64,000 nt of DNA, from contig NZ_CAMTTE010000001.1 in the NCBI RefSeq assembly GCF_947077775.1, forward strand, positions 1,702,501 through 1,766,500, given 5' to 3'. The notes under the pieces were generated by a model. The model worked only from the letters and a program-made list of their open reading frames with translations, searched no databases and was not told the DNA's origin. The translations under genes were made by a program, and so were the position numbers. Every line of letters starts with the position of its first letter. The stretch's first letter is position 1. Shown in pieces: positions 9,233 through 18,107 of the stretch. The stretch comes from Salinibacter pepae. GTDB taxonomy: Bacteria; Bacteroidota; Rhodothermia; Rhodothermales; Salinibacteraceae.

Positions 9233-9412
9233 ACCACACCAGTACGTGAGTGAGGAGTGCGCACGGTTGTCACCGAATCGTCGTGCCGACGGTCCCGGCC
9301 GGCATTCGCTCCCAAAGTATAACGCCTCCGCGGAGGAACATCCAAAGAGAGCGCCTGCACGGGGCGGCCGTCCGCCGGGCACCGACTTGATTCTCATGCT
9401 CTTGGGGTCCCC

Positions 9413-10078
9413 ATGCTGCTTCTCACATTCGAAGGCATTGACGGAAGCGGAAAGAGCACACAGGCCCACCGGCTCAACGAGCACCTGCAGGAGCGCGGGC
9501 ACGAAACCCTCCTCGTCCGCGAGCCCGGCGGCACCGAGTTGTCCGAGCAGGTCCGCTCCGTCCTGTTGGAGCCTGCCCTAAACGTCCATCCGATGGCAGA
9601 GTTGCTTCTGTTCTCGGCCGCCCGGACCCAGCTCGTGACCGAGCGCATCCGGCCGGCATTGGAGGCGGGGCGGATTGTCATCTGCGATCGCTTCTACGAC
9701 TCGACCACGGCCTATCAGGGGGCCGGCCGCAACGTCGCCGATCTGGAGTGGCTGCAGTCCTTTCACCGTCGCGTGACGGACGGCCTCGTGCCCGACCGCA
9801 CCTACCTCGTAGAACTCGATCCCGAGACCGCCCGTGCCCGGCGCACCGAGGGCGACGACACGGCCGGCGACCGCATGGAGGCGGAGGACGAGGCGTTTTA
9901 TCACCGCGTTGCGGCGGCCTACGACACGCTCGCCGACGAGCACTCCGCCCGCATTCATCGGCTCGACGGGCACCGGTCGATCGGGGCCCTGCACGCCGAA
10001 ATTCGGGGCGACGTGGAGGCACTGCTGGATGCCCCCCCCGGAACCCCCCACGCCGCCACCGGTTCGTCTGATCCGTGA
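9413..10078 (+). CDS. tmk: Thymidylate kinase
   Basis: The enzyme phosphorylates dTMP to dTDP with ATP for DNA synthesis. The 221-residue sequence has the P-loop FEGIDGSGKSTQA (residues 6-18), the substrate motif REPGGTELSE (about 38-47), DRFYDSTTAYQGAGR (about 93-107) and the LID region with TAGDRMEAED. Length is typical. The ATG at 9413 places the P-loop six residues from the start, as usual. fur starts 88 bp downstream on the same strand. Confidence 0.95.
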   Translation: MLLLTFEGIDGSGKSTQAHRLNEHLQERGHETLLVREPGGTELSEQVRSVLLEPALNVHPMAELLLFSAARTQLVTERIRPALEAGRIVICDRFYDSTTAYQGAGRNVADLEWLQSFHRRVTDGLVPDRTYLVELDPETARARRTEGDDTAGDRMEAEDEAFYHRVAAAYDTLADEHSARIHRLDGHRSIGALHAEIRGDVEALLDAPPGTPHAATGSSDP

Positions 10079-10166
10079 GCAGGCCGGTCGTATCGGGGGC
10101 GCATCTGCTCTCTCGCCCGCACAACCTGACGCCCCCGTTGCTGTCGAACACAGGCCCACCAGTGGC

Positions 10167-10709
10167 ATGTCGACCCTTCCCCAACAGAAGATCGACGAGG
10201 TTCGCTCCATCTTCCAGGCCTTCCTCAAAAAGCGCAACAAGCGACAAACGCCCGAGCGCTTTGCCGTCCTGGAAGAGATCTACCAGACGGAAGACCACAT
10301 CGACGCCGACGAGCTGTACGTTCGGCTCAAGCAGGACGGAACCGAGGTAAGCCGGGCCACGGTCTACAACACCCTGGAGCTCCTGCTGGAGTGCGACCTC
10401 GTGGTGCGTCACCAGTTCGGGAAGAACCAGGCCAAGTACGAGCGGGCCTACAGCTACTGGCAGCACGACCACCTCATCTGCATGGACTGCAATGAGCTGT
10501 TCGAGTTCTGCGACCCGCGGCTGCAGAGCATTCAGGAGATGGTGGCCGACATCTACGAGTTTGAGATTAAGCACCACTCCCTGAACATGTACGGCCACTG
10601 CATCCGCGAGAACTGCCCGAACCGGGCCGAAGACTCGGACCGTGACGAAGCGGATTCCGCCGATCAGACAACCGCCAAGAAGGCCGCGACGAGCGAGGCG
10701 GAGTCGTAA
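10167..10709 (+). CDS. fur: Fur-family metal-responsive transcriptional regulator
   Basis: This 180-residue protein has the Fur winged helix (RQTPERFAVLEEIYQ then SRATVYNTLELLLE as recognition helix, about residues 25-70). The metal/dimer domain carries HDHLICMDCNELFEFC and CIRENC. The paired Cys motifs (CxxC and CxxxxC) fit a structural zinc site. An acidic 20-residue C-terminal tail is typical of a halophile. It most resembles Fur/PerR regulators of iron or peroxide genes. Possible targets in this window include the heme-uptake cluster, but its operator (37382-37398) differs from the classical Fur box. The start was set at the ATG at 10167 after tmk. Confidence 0.9.
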   Translation: MSTLPQQKIDEVRSIFQAFLKKRNKRQTPERFAVLEEIYQTEDHIDADELYVRLKQDGTEVSRATVYNTLELLLECDLVVRHQFGKNQAKYERAYSYWQHDHLICMDCNELFEFCDPRLQSIQEMVADIYEFEIKHHSLNMYGHCIRENCPNRAEDSDRDEADSADQTTAKKAATSEAES

Positions 10710-10805
10710 ACGATCCACCTTTCCTGTTTTCCCGAGCGAGATGTGTCTCACCCGGGGAGGCCTTCGCAGGTCCGGACCAGACTGCTTCTCAACTCTCTTC
10801 CTCCC

Positions 10806-10883
10806 CGCCGTTGCGGCGCCTCCTTTCCTTTCTTCAGACTGGCCTCAGCGGCCAGTCCAATTCTCTCCTGGCGCGTTAGCGCC
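10806..10883. terminator. Three consecutive hairpins in a convergent intergenic region
   Basis: Between fur (+) and the convergent PrcB-like gene (-) lie three perfect stem-loops. CGCCG-TTG-CGGCG (10806-10818) is followed by a pyrimidine-rich run. GACTGGCC-TCAGC-GGCCAGTC spans 10837-10857 and GGCGC-GTTA-GCGCC spans 10870-10883. None has a clean T-run, so the assignment as a bidirectional terminator rests on position and stem strength. Confidence 0.5.
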
Positions 10884-10943
10884 GCCGCGTTAGGAGGGCC
10901 GGGGCGGATGCATGCCTCTCCGGACATTGTCTCACCTGCCTGC

Positions 10944-11540
10944 TCAGCAAGGGTCGTCCTGTTTCGAGCGGACGAACAGGACCTCATCGCCCGAGTCTAC
11001 CGGCTCGTCCTGTAGGTCCACCGTCGCGAGCACGTACGGGGACGTAAGTGCCTGCGTGACCGCACACGCGTCTCCCGGCACAGTCTCGGTCACCTCGACG
11101 CGCATCGTGCCCTCGCTTCCGTTGGCCACTACCTGGTCGACATCCACCGAGTATCCGCCGCTGGACCGTTCGCCCAGCACAACGCCCACGACCACCTGCG
11201 TCTCAAAGTCAATCTGAGGCGGATCGGGAGAGGTGTCTCCACCCGCGCTGGTCGATCCGCCATGCAACTCCGCCCAGAAGGCGGCCAGTTCGTCTTCGCT
11301 CCGAAGAACGACCTCCGTGCCCTCGACGATCTTGCCGTATGTCCCTGTGTCGATTTCTTCGGTATCCACGGCCCCGGTCGCAACCGTTTGCGTTTCTACT
11401 TTAGTGTTGAAGCCCGTCTCGTCGGTCGGGTCGGATCCCATGCTGTTGCATCCTCCCATCAGCAGGAACACCGTTCCTAAAACGAGAGGGGCCTGCAGAA
11501 GGGTCCATCGTGCAGTTCGAGGAGCGCCGTCGTGTTGCAT
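10944..11540 (-). CDS. PrcB-domain lipoprotein
   Basis: The 198-residue product has a signal ending in a lipobox (LLMGGC), so it is likely a periplasmic or outer-membrane lipoprotein. The C-terminal half, with SGGYSVDVDQVV, VEVTETVPGDACAVTQALTSPYV and the late LATVDLQDEP, matches the PrcB C-terminal domain. That domain is named from the spirochaete dentilisin protease complex, where PrcB is an accessory lipoprotein. No protease gene is adjacent, so a role with a protease is not supported here. The ATG at 11540 gives a proper signal sequence. A perfect inverted repeat lies 46 bp upstream. Confidence 0.75.
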   Translation of the reverse strand: MQHDGAPRTARWTLLQAPLVLGTVFLLMGGCNSMGSDPTDETGFNTKVETQTVATGAVDTEEIDTGTYGKIVEGTEVVLRSEDELAAFWAELHGGSTSAGGDTSPDPPQIDFETQVVVGVVLGERSSGGYSVDVDQVVANGSEGTMRVEVTETVPGDACAVTQALTSPYVLATVDLQDEPVDSGDEVLFVRSKQDDPC

Positions 11541-11853
11541 CGTGGGAAGGGGAGGGTGGGAAAAGGCCTCGATTGTCTCTGTGCGTGCGTGTATCCTTAC
11601 ACGCATCCGCTCCCCAGACACACAGTTGAGGGCTTGTCGGCCTCGTGTCCTCAATTCCACGCGCCCCCTCCACTCGACCCCTTCGTATTATGAGTGGGAT
11701 TCCAGTCTAGGGCCTCGTCGTCCTCCTCGTGATCGTCGCGGCGGGATGCCTGGGGCGTCCCGCTTATTTCGTACCCTCCGGTGGCTGAGCCAACAGGCCG
11801 ACCGGGGACGGTACCGGATCGACGACATGCTGCCTCGGATTTTCGCCGCCCCG
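11541..11853. other. Non-coding stretch upstream of the PrcB-like gene
   Basis: No convincing coding sequence was found in these 313 bases. They hold the upstream region of the PrcB-like gene with a strong inverted repeat (11586-11605) and the 3' flank of the UDP-sugar gene pair. No U-rich terminator was recognised behind the sugar genes. Confidence 0.5.
11586..11605. promoter_or_regulatory. Perfect 8-bp inverted repeat upstream of the PrcB-like gene
   Basis: TGCGTGTA and TACACGCA are separated by TCCT, centred about 55 bp before the start codon at 11540. It may be an operator or a leader hairpin; no matching regulator can be named. Confidence 0.4.
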
Positions 11854-12819
11854 TCAGTCGCGGGCGGGAGCGGTCGTGGCCTCTACCTCCGCCCGAAAGT
11901 ACTCCAGCGTGCGCCGGAGGCCCTCCCGGCGGTCCACCTCCGGCGTCCACCCGAGCTCTTCCCGGGCCCGCGAGATGTCCGGCTGGCGCACCTGCGGGTC
12001 GTCGGACGGGAGGGGCTCGTAGGTGATGTCGCTGTCCGAGCCAGTGACCTCGATGATCTCTTCGGCAAACTCCTTGATCGTGATCTCGTCGGGGTTTCCG
12101 ATGTTGACCGGGTCGGTCGCGTCGCTCATGAGAAGCCGGTAGAGGCCCTCCACGAGGTCGTCGACGTAGCAGAACGCGCGCGTCTGGCTGCCGTCGCCGT
12201 AGACGGTGAGGGGATCGCCCCGGAGCGCCTGCGACATGAAGTTGGGGAGCGCCCGGCCGTCGTCGATGCGCATCCGCGGGCCGTACGTGTTGAAGATCCG
12301 CGCGATGCGGGTCTCGACCCCGTGGTACCGGTGGTAGGCCATCGTGAGCGCCTCCCCAAACCGTTTGGCCTCGTCGTAGACCCCGCGCTTGCCCACCGGA
12401 TTCACGTTGCCCCAGTAGTCTTCCGACTGGGGATGGACCTGCGGGTCGCCGTACACCTCGCTCGTGGACGCGATGAGCAGGCGGGCGTCTTTCGCCTTGG
12501 CGAGGCCCAGGGCCTTGTGGGTGCCAAGGGCCCCGACCTTTAACGTCTGGATCGGGTACTGCAGGTAGTCGTCCGGCGCGGCGGGGCTCGCGAAGTGCAG
12601 GACGTAGTCGAGCTCGCCGTTGACGTGGAGGTAGTCGGTCACGTCGTACTCGACGAACCGGAAGCGGTCCTGTCCGAGCTCGAACAGGTGCTCGATGTTT
12701 TCGGTGTCGCCCGTAATGAGGTTGTCCATGCAGATCACCGAGTGGCCCTCCTCGATGAAGCGGTCGCAGAGATGGGAGCCGAGGAAGCCGGCGCCGCCAG
12801 TGATAAGGGTGCGGGGCAT
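11854..12819 (-). CDS. NAD-dependent sugar epimerase/dehydratase, UDP-glucuronate decarboxylase type
   Basis: This 321-residue extended SDR enzyme has the Rossmann motif [16 protein letters not shown] at the N-terminus, the serine region [16 protein letters not shown] and the catalytic YxxxK in [30 protein letters not shown] and [13 protein letters not shown] follow, characteristic of UDP-xylose synthase (UDP-glucuronate to UDP-xylose plus CO2). The adjacent upstream gene encodes UDP-glucose dehydrogenase, which makes UDP-glucuronate, supporting this substrate. It supplies sugar nucleotides for capsule or LPS. The ATG at 12819 starts directly at the Rossmann strand. Confidence 0.9.
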   Translation of the reverse strand: MPRTLITGGAGFLGSHLCDRFIEEGHSVICMDNLITGDTENIEHLFELGQDRFRFVEYDVTDYLHVNGELDYVLHFASPAAPDDYLQYPIQTLKVGALGTHKALGLAKAKDARLLIASTSEVYGDPQVHPQSEDYWGNVNPVGKRGVYDEAKRFGEALTMAYHRYHGVETRIARIFNTYGPRMRIDDGRALPNFMSQALRGDPLTVYGDGSQTRAFCYVDDLVEGLYRLLMSDATDPVNIGNPDEITIKEFAEEIIEVTGSDSDITYEPLPSDDPQVRQPDISRAREELGWTPEVDRREGLRRTLEYFRAEVEATTAPARD

Positions 12820-12874
12820 GAGCGTTGGCGTAGACACGTGGAAAAGAGAACGCGGGGCGCGGCTTGCGCGCGGC

Positions 12875-14263
12875 TTACGGCTGCCCGTTTTCGACAATGG
12901 CCGCCTCGATGGCCTCCTGATTGGTCTCCGGCGCGTAGCTCGGCCGCCCGATGCTGTGGTACTCGAAGCCCATCTCGGCCATCCGGGCGGGATCGTACAG
13001 GTTGCGTCCGTCGAGCACGAGCGGGGTCTCCAGGTGCTCCCGCACCGCGCCCAGGTCCGGCCGGCGAAACTCGTGCCATTCCGTGCAAATCAAGAGCGAC
13101 TCGGCCCCCTCGACCGCCTCGTACATGCCGTCGGCGTACGCGATCTGGTCGCCGAACGTCTCTTTCGTCGTCTCGATGGCTTCGGGGTCGTACCCCACCA
13201 CGTCGGCGCCCCTCTCCAGGAGATAATCGATGATAACGTGCGAGGGCGCCTCTCGGGTGTCGTCGGTGCCGGGCTTGAACGACAGGCCCCAGACCGCAAT
13301 CCGCCGCCCGTCCAGGTCGCCGTCGAAGGAGTCCTCCACCTGCTCGGCCAGGCGCCGCCGCTGCTGATCGTTTACGTCGAGGACGGCGTCCAGAATTTGG
13401 AAGTCGTACCCCTTCTCCCGACCCTTCCGGGCGAGGGCCTGCACGTCCTTCGGGAAGCAACTGCCCCCGAAGCCGATGCCCGCGTACAAGAAGTGCGGCC
13501 CAATGCGGTGGTCCTTGCTAATGCCGAGGCGCACCTTGTCCACGTTGGCCCCGACCCGTTCGCAGACGTTTGCGATTTCGTTCATGAACGAGATGCGCGT
13601 GGCCAGGAGCGAGTTGGCCGCGTACTTGATCATTTCCGCCGAACGACGGTCGACGACGAGGACGGGGTTCCCCTGCCGCACGAACGGCTCGTAGAGCCGC
13701 TTCATCGTCTCGGCGGCCCGGTCGCTCTCCGTCCCAATCACGACCCGATCCGGCTTCAGGAAATCGTCCACCGCGGACCCCTCCCGCAGAAACTCGGGAT
13801 TGGAGACAACGTCCACCTCCCCGCCAATGTCGAGGCCGCGATCCGCGAATGCCTCTTCCACCCGGTCGCCGGTGCCGACCGGGACGGTGCTCTTGTTGAC
13901 GACAATTCGGTGCTCCGGGTCGTCCGCCTCCACGAGCAGATCGGCCACGTCGCCCGCCGCCTCCAGCACATACGAGAGATCGGCCGAGCCGTCCTCCCCC
14001 GGCGGCGTCGGAAGGGCAAAAAACACGATCTTCGAGCCCGCGATTCCCTCCGCCAAATCCGTCGTGAAGCGGAGCCGGTCCTCCGCTCGCGCCCGCTCGA
14101 AGTACCGATCCAAGTCGGGCTCGTAAATGGGAATCTCGCCGTCGGAAAGCTGGGCGACTTTCTCCTCGTCGACGTCAACACACGTGACGTCGTGGCCCAT
14201 TTCCGCGAAGCAGGTGCCCGAGACGAGGCCCACGTATCCGGTGCCGATAACTGTGATGTCCAT
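12875..14263 (-). CDS. ugd: UDP-glucose 6-dehydrogenase
   Basis: The enzyme oxidises UDP-glucose to UDP-glucuronate with two NAD+. The 462-residue sequence starts with the Rossmann motif [20 protein letters not shown], contains [24 protein letters not shown] and the catalytic cysteine motif [11 protein letters not shown] (Cys269), and ends with [18 protein letters not shown]. It lies 55 bp upstream of the decarboxylase gene on the same strand and is almost certainly co-transcribed with it, giving a two-step UDP-glucose to UDP-xylose route. A long non-coding region with a MITE and an oriC-like sequence lies upstream. Confidence 0.95.
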   Translation of the reverse strand: MDITVIGTGYVGLVSGTCFAEMGHDVTCVDVDEEKVAQLSDGEIPIYEPDLDRYFERARAEDRLRFTTDLAEGIAGSKIVFFALPTPPGEDGSADLSYVLEAAGDVADLLVEADDPEHRIVVNKSTVPVGTGDRVEEAFADRGLDIGGEVDVVSNPEFLREGSAVDDFLKPDRVVIGTESDRAAETMKRLYEPFVRQGNPVLVVDRRSAEMIKYAANSLLATRISFMNEIANVCERVGANVDKVRLGISKDHRIGPHFLYAGIGFGGSCFPKDVQALARKGREKGYDFQILDAVLDVNDQQRRRLAEQVEDSFDGDLDGRRIAVWGLSFKPGTDDTREAPSHVIIDYLLERGADVVGYDPEAIETTKETFGDQIAYADGMYEAVEGAESLLICTEWHEFRRPDLGAVREHLETPLVLDGRNLYDPARMAEMGFEYHSIGRPSYAPETNQEAIEAAIVENGQP

Positions 14264-14537
14264 ACCAGTGTAATTCGTTTCGAACTGTGGAGATGTGCGG
14301 GGTCCGCCCCGGTCGAACAGAAAACTACAGGGGGCATTCGTGACGATTGCAAAGTGAGAACCGCCACGCACAAACGCAACGGGGTTCCGCCCGGTTCACT
14401 CTCGGGACGGCGTCTTTGAGAAACCTACGTATTTCCCGCACAAAAATCGGTCCGAGGGACACGTGCGCCGTGGCGTCGCCCCCACGCCCCACCCCAGTTG
14501 CGGACGCCACGACCGCCCGGGCCGTTCTGGCGAACGG

Positions 14538-14752
14538 TTGAGAAGCTGTTTGGCGGACCAACTATGGCCGCCCCGTTGAGTACTCGGTCGCTGCGCGCCC
14601 AGCGCAGAACGGGTTCTGCACGCGCCCGGTAGCGCATCAGGGGCACGACCTCGCTTCTGCTCGGCCCCCGCTACAGGGCTCGTTTGGGCCCCGTTCGTGC
14701 ACGTCGCCCGCTGTGTCTCGGCTAAATATCCATCCACCAAACCGCTTCTGAG
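14538..14752. mobile_element. MITE-like element, copy A
   Basis: This roughly 215-bp non-coding element has imperfect terminal inverted repeats: 14538-14557 and 14733-14752 match at 16 of 20 positions, core GTTTGG-GGA. Its interior is near-identical in blocks to copy B (14614-14640 equals 24013-24039; 14669-14696 equals 24068-24095). It also contains a small hairpin GCAGAA-CGGG-TTCTGC at 14604-14619 whose stem is conserved in copy B. No transposase is encoded. I could not identify a target-site duplication. It sits beside the oriC-like region. Confidence 0.7.
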
Positions 14753-14841
14753 CCCCAGAGCCCTTGCGGAACGGAGGCATCTAAAAATAACGGAAGTCTA
14801 TCGGCAAAAGCGGCGGGGTCCCGCCTCAGCCCCGACCACGG

Positions 14842-15000
14842 TTATCCACAACGCATCCACAGACTTCTTCTCCGTAAGACAATAACAGAATAAACAGAAC
14901 AGTCCAGTTACCTCACTGAGCCCCTCCGTCCCGGCGGGGAAACTCTGTTATTGTCCCCAATGAGGGCCCCGTGCACTGTGAAACGGGAAGTTATCCACAA
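14842..15000. other. oriC-like region: two DnaA boxes around an inverted repeat
   Basis: Two exact copies of TTATCCACAA in the same orientation lie at 14842-14851 and 14991-15000; this is the consensus DnaA box extended by one base. A related GCATCCACA follows the first at 14853. Between the boxes is a 12-bp perfect inverted repeat, GACAATAACAGA at 14878-14889 and TCTGTTATTGTC at 14944-14955, with an A-rich stretch after the first arm that could be an unwinding element. No protein-coding gene occupies the region. Whether it is the chromosomal origin or a DnaA-controlled site cannot be settled from this window; dnaA is not here. Confidence 0.5.
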
Positions 15001-15071
15001 TCGGTGCACACTTCGTTCATCCGGACGATGAATCTCGCCCGGCCTCAAAAGGAGAGGAGACACACAGAATC

Positions 15072-15106
15072 AGAAAATGCCGACCGGCCTGGAACGACCG
15101 GTCGGC
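15072..15106 (-). terminator. Intrinsic terminator of the redoxin gene
   Basis: On the minus strand a perfect 9-bp stem, GCCGACCGG and CCGGTCGGC (15079-15106), with a 10-nt loop is followed by an ATTTTCT tract. It lies 26 bp after the redoxin stop and insulates the oriC-like region from that transcript. Confidence 0.75.
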
Positions 15107-15131
15107 AAAACGGGAGCGTGGGGACGGCCGC

Positions 15132-15776
15132 TTACTTCGAGGCGTATTTGATGGTGCACCCGTACGGCTCCGCGCGCTTGGGGCGCACCTCTTCCCCATT
15201 CATCGCGGCGTCGAGGGCCATCCGGACGTAGTTCGTCGCCCCCTCGATGTCGGCCTCGTCCGTGGTCGGTTTGTCGTCGATGCCCCCGCGGTAGAGCAGC
15301 TCTCCTTCCGGACTAATCACGTACATGTGCGGCGTGACCGTTGCGCCGTACGTCTTTCCGACCTCACCGTCCGGATCCATCAATATGGCCGTCATGTTTC
15401 CGGCGTGCTTCTTCTTCTGTTCGACCATCTCGTCGGGCGGATAGTAGCCCTGCTTGCCGGGCGCCGAGGAGACAATCGAGAGCCACACGACGCCCTCTTC
15501 GGTGTAGGTGTCCTGGAGCCGCTGCATGTTTCCGCTGCCGTAGTGCTTCCCGACAAACGGGCATCCGAAGTTGAGCCATTCGAGCACGACGTACTGGCCC
15601 TCAAAGTCAGCCAGGCTGTGCTCGTCACCGTCGGCGGCCTGCAGGGTAAAGTTGGGCGCGGGCGCGCCGACTTCGGCCTGATGGGTCTGGGCCATGCTCG
15701 TGGCGGGAAGCGCAGCGGCCGTTAGCAGTCCGACGACGAGGGCCGCGCAGAGGACTCGGGGATGGCGTGTGGTCAT
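15132..15776 (-). CDS. Secreted thioredoxin-fold redoxin (AhpC/TSA-like)
   Basis: The 214-residue product has a signal peptide ending near TSMAQ and a thioredoxin-like domain beginning VGAPAPNFTLQAADG. The active-site segment is WLNFGCPFVGKHY, with one cysteine and no CxxC; a second cysteine lies near the C-terminus in PYGCTIKY. The cis-Pro motif is TVTPHMYVISPEG. A periplasmic reductase or peroxidase-like role is likely, and dsbD just upstream could supply electrons. The two Cys might form a long-range disulfide. Start ATG at 15776 precedes a normal signal sequence; two tandem palindromes lie 17 bp upstream. Confidence 0.82.
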   Translation of the reverse strand: MTTRHPRVLCAALVVGLLTAAALPATSMAQTHQAEVGAPAPNFTLQAADGDEHSLADFEGQYVVLEWLNFGCPFVGKHYGSGNMQRLQDTYTEEGVVWLSIVSSAPGKQGYYPPDEMVEQKKKHAGNMTAILMDPDGEVGKTYGATVTPHMYVISPEGELLYRGGIDDKPTTDEADIEGATNYVRMALDAAMNGEEVRPKRAEPYGCTIKYASK

Positions 15777-15792
15777 GGGCACACGGGCGGTT

Positions 15793-15818
15793 GTTTCAAA
15801 GAAACGTTTCAAAGAAAC
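15793..15818. promoter_or_regulatory. Two tandem palindromic operators before the redoxin gene
   Basis: GTTTC-AAA-GAAAC occurs twice with no gap (15793-15805 and 15806-15818), each copy a perfect palindrome, ending 17 bp from the redoxin start codon. This spacing suits a repressor or activator binding as two dimers. The regulator is unknown. Confidence 0.55.
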
Positions 15819-15875
15819 GGAGGGGTCCAAATTGGGAACGAGGGCGGAGGTTGCAACCGTCGTGCTACAGTTCAG

Positions 15876-18107
15876 TCAGTGAGGCTCATGCGTGGCGACC
15901 GTCGAGGAGAGGTCGTCCAGCGCGTTGAGGACCGCCTCTTCCGTAAGCACCTCCGGCAACAGTTCGGGCTCGGAGCCGTCGCCCGCGTAGAGCACATAGA
16001 CCGGGACCCCGCTCCGGCCATGCGATTCGAGGGCACGGGTGATCTCCGGATCGCGGCTCGTCCAGTCGGCCCGCACGAGCGCCACGTCCTTCTCGTCGAA
16101 CGCATTTTGCACGGATTGGGCCGTCAGTACACGGCGCTTGTTGACCTGGCAGGTCAGGCACCAGGCCGCGGTGAAGTCCACGAAAACAGGGCGGCCTTCA
16201 GCCCGGAGCGACTCGATGGTTTCTGGGGCGTAGGAGCGCCACGTCGTGTCTGTCCCCGATACGTCCTGGGTCGTGGCTGTCGCCTGCTCGGCGGGCGCCG
16301 AGCCGGCCCCGATGACCGCGACGGCAATGCCGCCCACCAGCGCGGCCCCCGCAAGCCCCCGCGTCACCAGCGTGGCCGTCTGCGAGCGCTGCGGCGCCGA
16401 CCAGCGGTTCACGATCCAGGCCGCTACGCCCAGCAACAGGAGCCCCGCGAGCAGAAAAGCCACCCCGCCGGTGCTCGTTTGCTGCCCGAAGACCCACACG
16501 AGCCAGATGGCGGTCGCAAACATGGGGAAGGCGAAGGCCTGCTTCAGCGTCTCCATCCAGGCGCCCGGATCGGGCAGGCGGTCGAGGAGGGCTGGGGTCG
16601 TAGACAGAACAACGTACGGGGCAGCCATGCCGACGCCGAGGGCCGTGAAGATCAGCAGGGCCCCCACCGTCGAGAGCGTGAGGGCCACCCCAAGCGCCGC
16701 CCCCATGAATGGCGCCGTGCAGGGCGTCGCGACGACCGTGGCGAGCACGCCGGTGAGGAAGGCGCTCAGGTTGCCGCCCCCGGACGCGGCCGCCTCCATC
16801 CGCCCGCCCCAGCCCATGAGGGTCGTGCCGACCTCGAAGGCCCCGAGCAGGTTCAGCCCGATGCCGAAGAAGAGCATCGTCATGAGGGCGATAAAGATGG
16901 GCGACTGGAGCTGAAAGCCCCATCCAATCTGGCTGCCTGCGGCCCGCAGGGCCAGAAGCCCCCCGGCCAGGATCCACATTGACCCCAGGACGCCCGCGCC
17001 GAAGAGCAATCCATGGCGCCGCATGGCGCCGGCCTCGCCCCCCGCCTCCTCGGCGAACCCGAGGATCTTCACCGACAAGACCGGAAACACGCAGGGCATC
17101 AGGTTCAGCAGAACCCCACCGACCAGGGCGAACGCGAGCGCCCACGGGAGCGAGAGTCCGCCCCCGGCCGACGAGGCCCCGGCCCCCATCGCGTCGGCCG
17201 CCGAAAGCGTCGAGTCGACCGGCACGTCCACCTGCATCGCGCGCACCCTGCCGTCCGGGTCCCAGCCTGTGCCCTCGGGCGCCACCAGTGCGCCTCGCAG
17301 TCGGTCGGCCGGCGCCTGGGCGTATTCCGACTGCCGCAGTGCAATCGTGTAGGTGTCTCCGTTCCGCGTCACGGGCTGGGGCGCGCCCGGATCGACGACG
17401 GACTTCTCCGCCGGAAAGAAATAGGCGCCTTCTAGGTCGGGCCGGGCCCCGTCCGGCGCCCCCAAGATCAGGGTATATCGGCCTTCACTGCGCCCCGCCC
17501 CTACCGACCAGTCGCCCACACGCTTCGGATGCTTCGCCCGCGCCGCCTCGAAGGCAGCGGCCCGCCCTGGTTTTGGGGAGGCCTCCTCCGCCACAGGGAG
17601 CGTCACCGCCACGTCCGAGTGCGCAGGCAGGCAGATTTCCTCGCAGATCAACCACTCGGCGCGCCCGCCGAGGGTCGCCATCGTGCCCGGCGTCAACGTG
17701 TCCGGCGGGGTAACGGCGGCAATCAGCAAGACCTCATCGGAGTACCCATAGCTGATGAGGGACCCGAACTCAATTTGATGTGGATAGGGCCATTGGAATC
17801 CGCTCGTCTCGTAGCCTTCCGGCAGTGCCCAGTCGATGGACGTCGGCTCCCCGGACGCCCCGGGGTTCTTCCAGTAGCTGTGCCACCCCTCCTCCATGTT
17901 CAACCGAAGGCCCACCGTCAACGGCTCGCCCGGCACGATCGCGTCCTGCTCACTGACAAGTGTCGCCTCACTGTGCGGACTCGGGTCGTCGGAGGCCTGC
18001 GACTGGGCCTGTAGCGGCGTAGCGGCCCCGCTCCCCCACAGAACCACGAGGAGCCACACGCCAAGAACTGGGCACCGGCGTCCGCTGGACCGCTGAAAGG
18101 ACGTCAT
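15876..18107 (-). CDS. dsbD: Thiol:disulfide interchange protein DsbD
   Basis: DsbD carries electrons from cytoplasmic thioredoxin across the inner membrane to periplasmic thiol proteins. The 743-residue protein has a signal peptide (to about residue 35) and an N-terminal domain with the Cys pair WLICEEICLPAH (Cys155, 159). A central domain of about eight helices carries membrane cysteines in LMPCVFPVLSVKILGF and VVATPCTAPFMGA. The C-terminal thioredoxin domain contains AAWCLTCQVNKR near residue 650. All three cysteine pairs expected for function are present. The redoxin gene lies 99 bp downstream on the same strand and is a likely partner. ATG at 18107 was chosen for the signal peptide. Confidence 0.93.
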   Translation of the reverse strand: MTSFQRSSGRRCPVLGVWLLVVLWGSGAATPLQAQSQASDDPSPHSEATLVSEQDAIVPGEPLTVGLRLNMEEGWHSYWKNPGASGEPTSIDWALPEGYETSGFQWPYPHQIEFGSLISYGYSDEVLLIAAVTPPDTLTPGTMATLGGRAEWLICEEICLPAHSDVAVTLPVAEEASPKPGRAAAFEAARAKHPKRVGDWSVGAGRSEGRYTLILGAPDGARPDLEGAYFFPAEKSVVDPGAPQPVTRNGDTYTIALRQSEYAQAPADRLRGALVAPEGTGWDPDGRVRAMQVDVPVDSTLSAADAMGAGASSAGGGLSLPWALAFALVGGVLLNLMPCVFPVLSVKILGFAEEAGGEAGAMRRHGLLFGAGVLGSMWILAGGLLALRAAGSQIGWGFQLQSPIFIALMTMLFFGIGLNLLGAFEVGTTLMGWGGRMEAAASGGGNLSAFLTGVLATVVATPCTAPFMGAALGVALTLSTVGALLIFTALGVGMAAPYVVLSTTPALLDRLPDPGAWMETLKQAFAFPMFATAIWLVWVFGQQTSTGGVAFLLAGLLLLGVAAWIVNRWSAPQRSQTATLVTRGLAGAALVGGIAVAVIGAGSAPAEQATATTQDVSGTDTTWRSYAPETIESLRAEGRPVFVDFTAAWCLTCQVNKRRVLTAQSVQNAFDEKDVALVRADWTSRDPEITRALESHGRSGVPVYVLYAGDGSEPELLPEVLTEEAVLNALDDLSSTVATHEPH

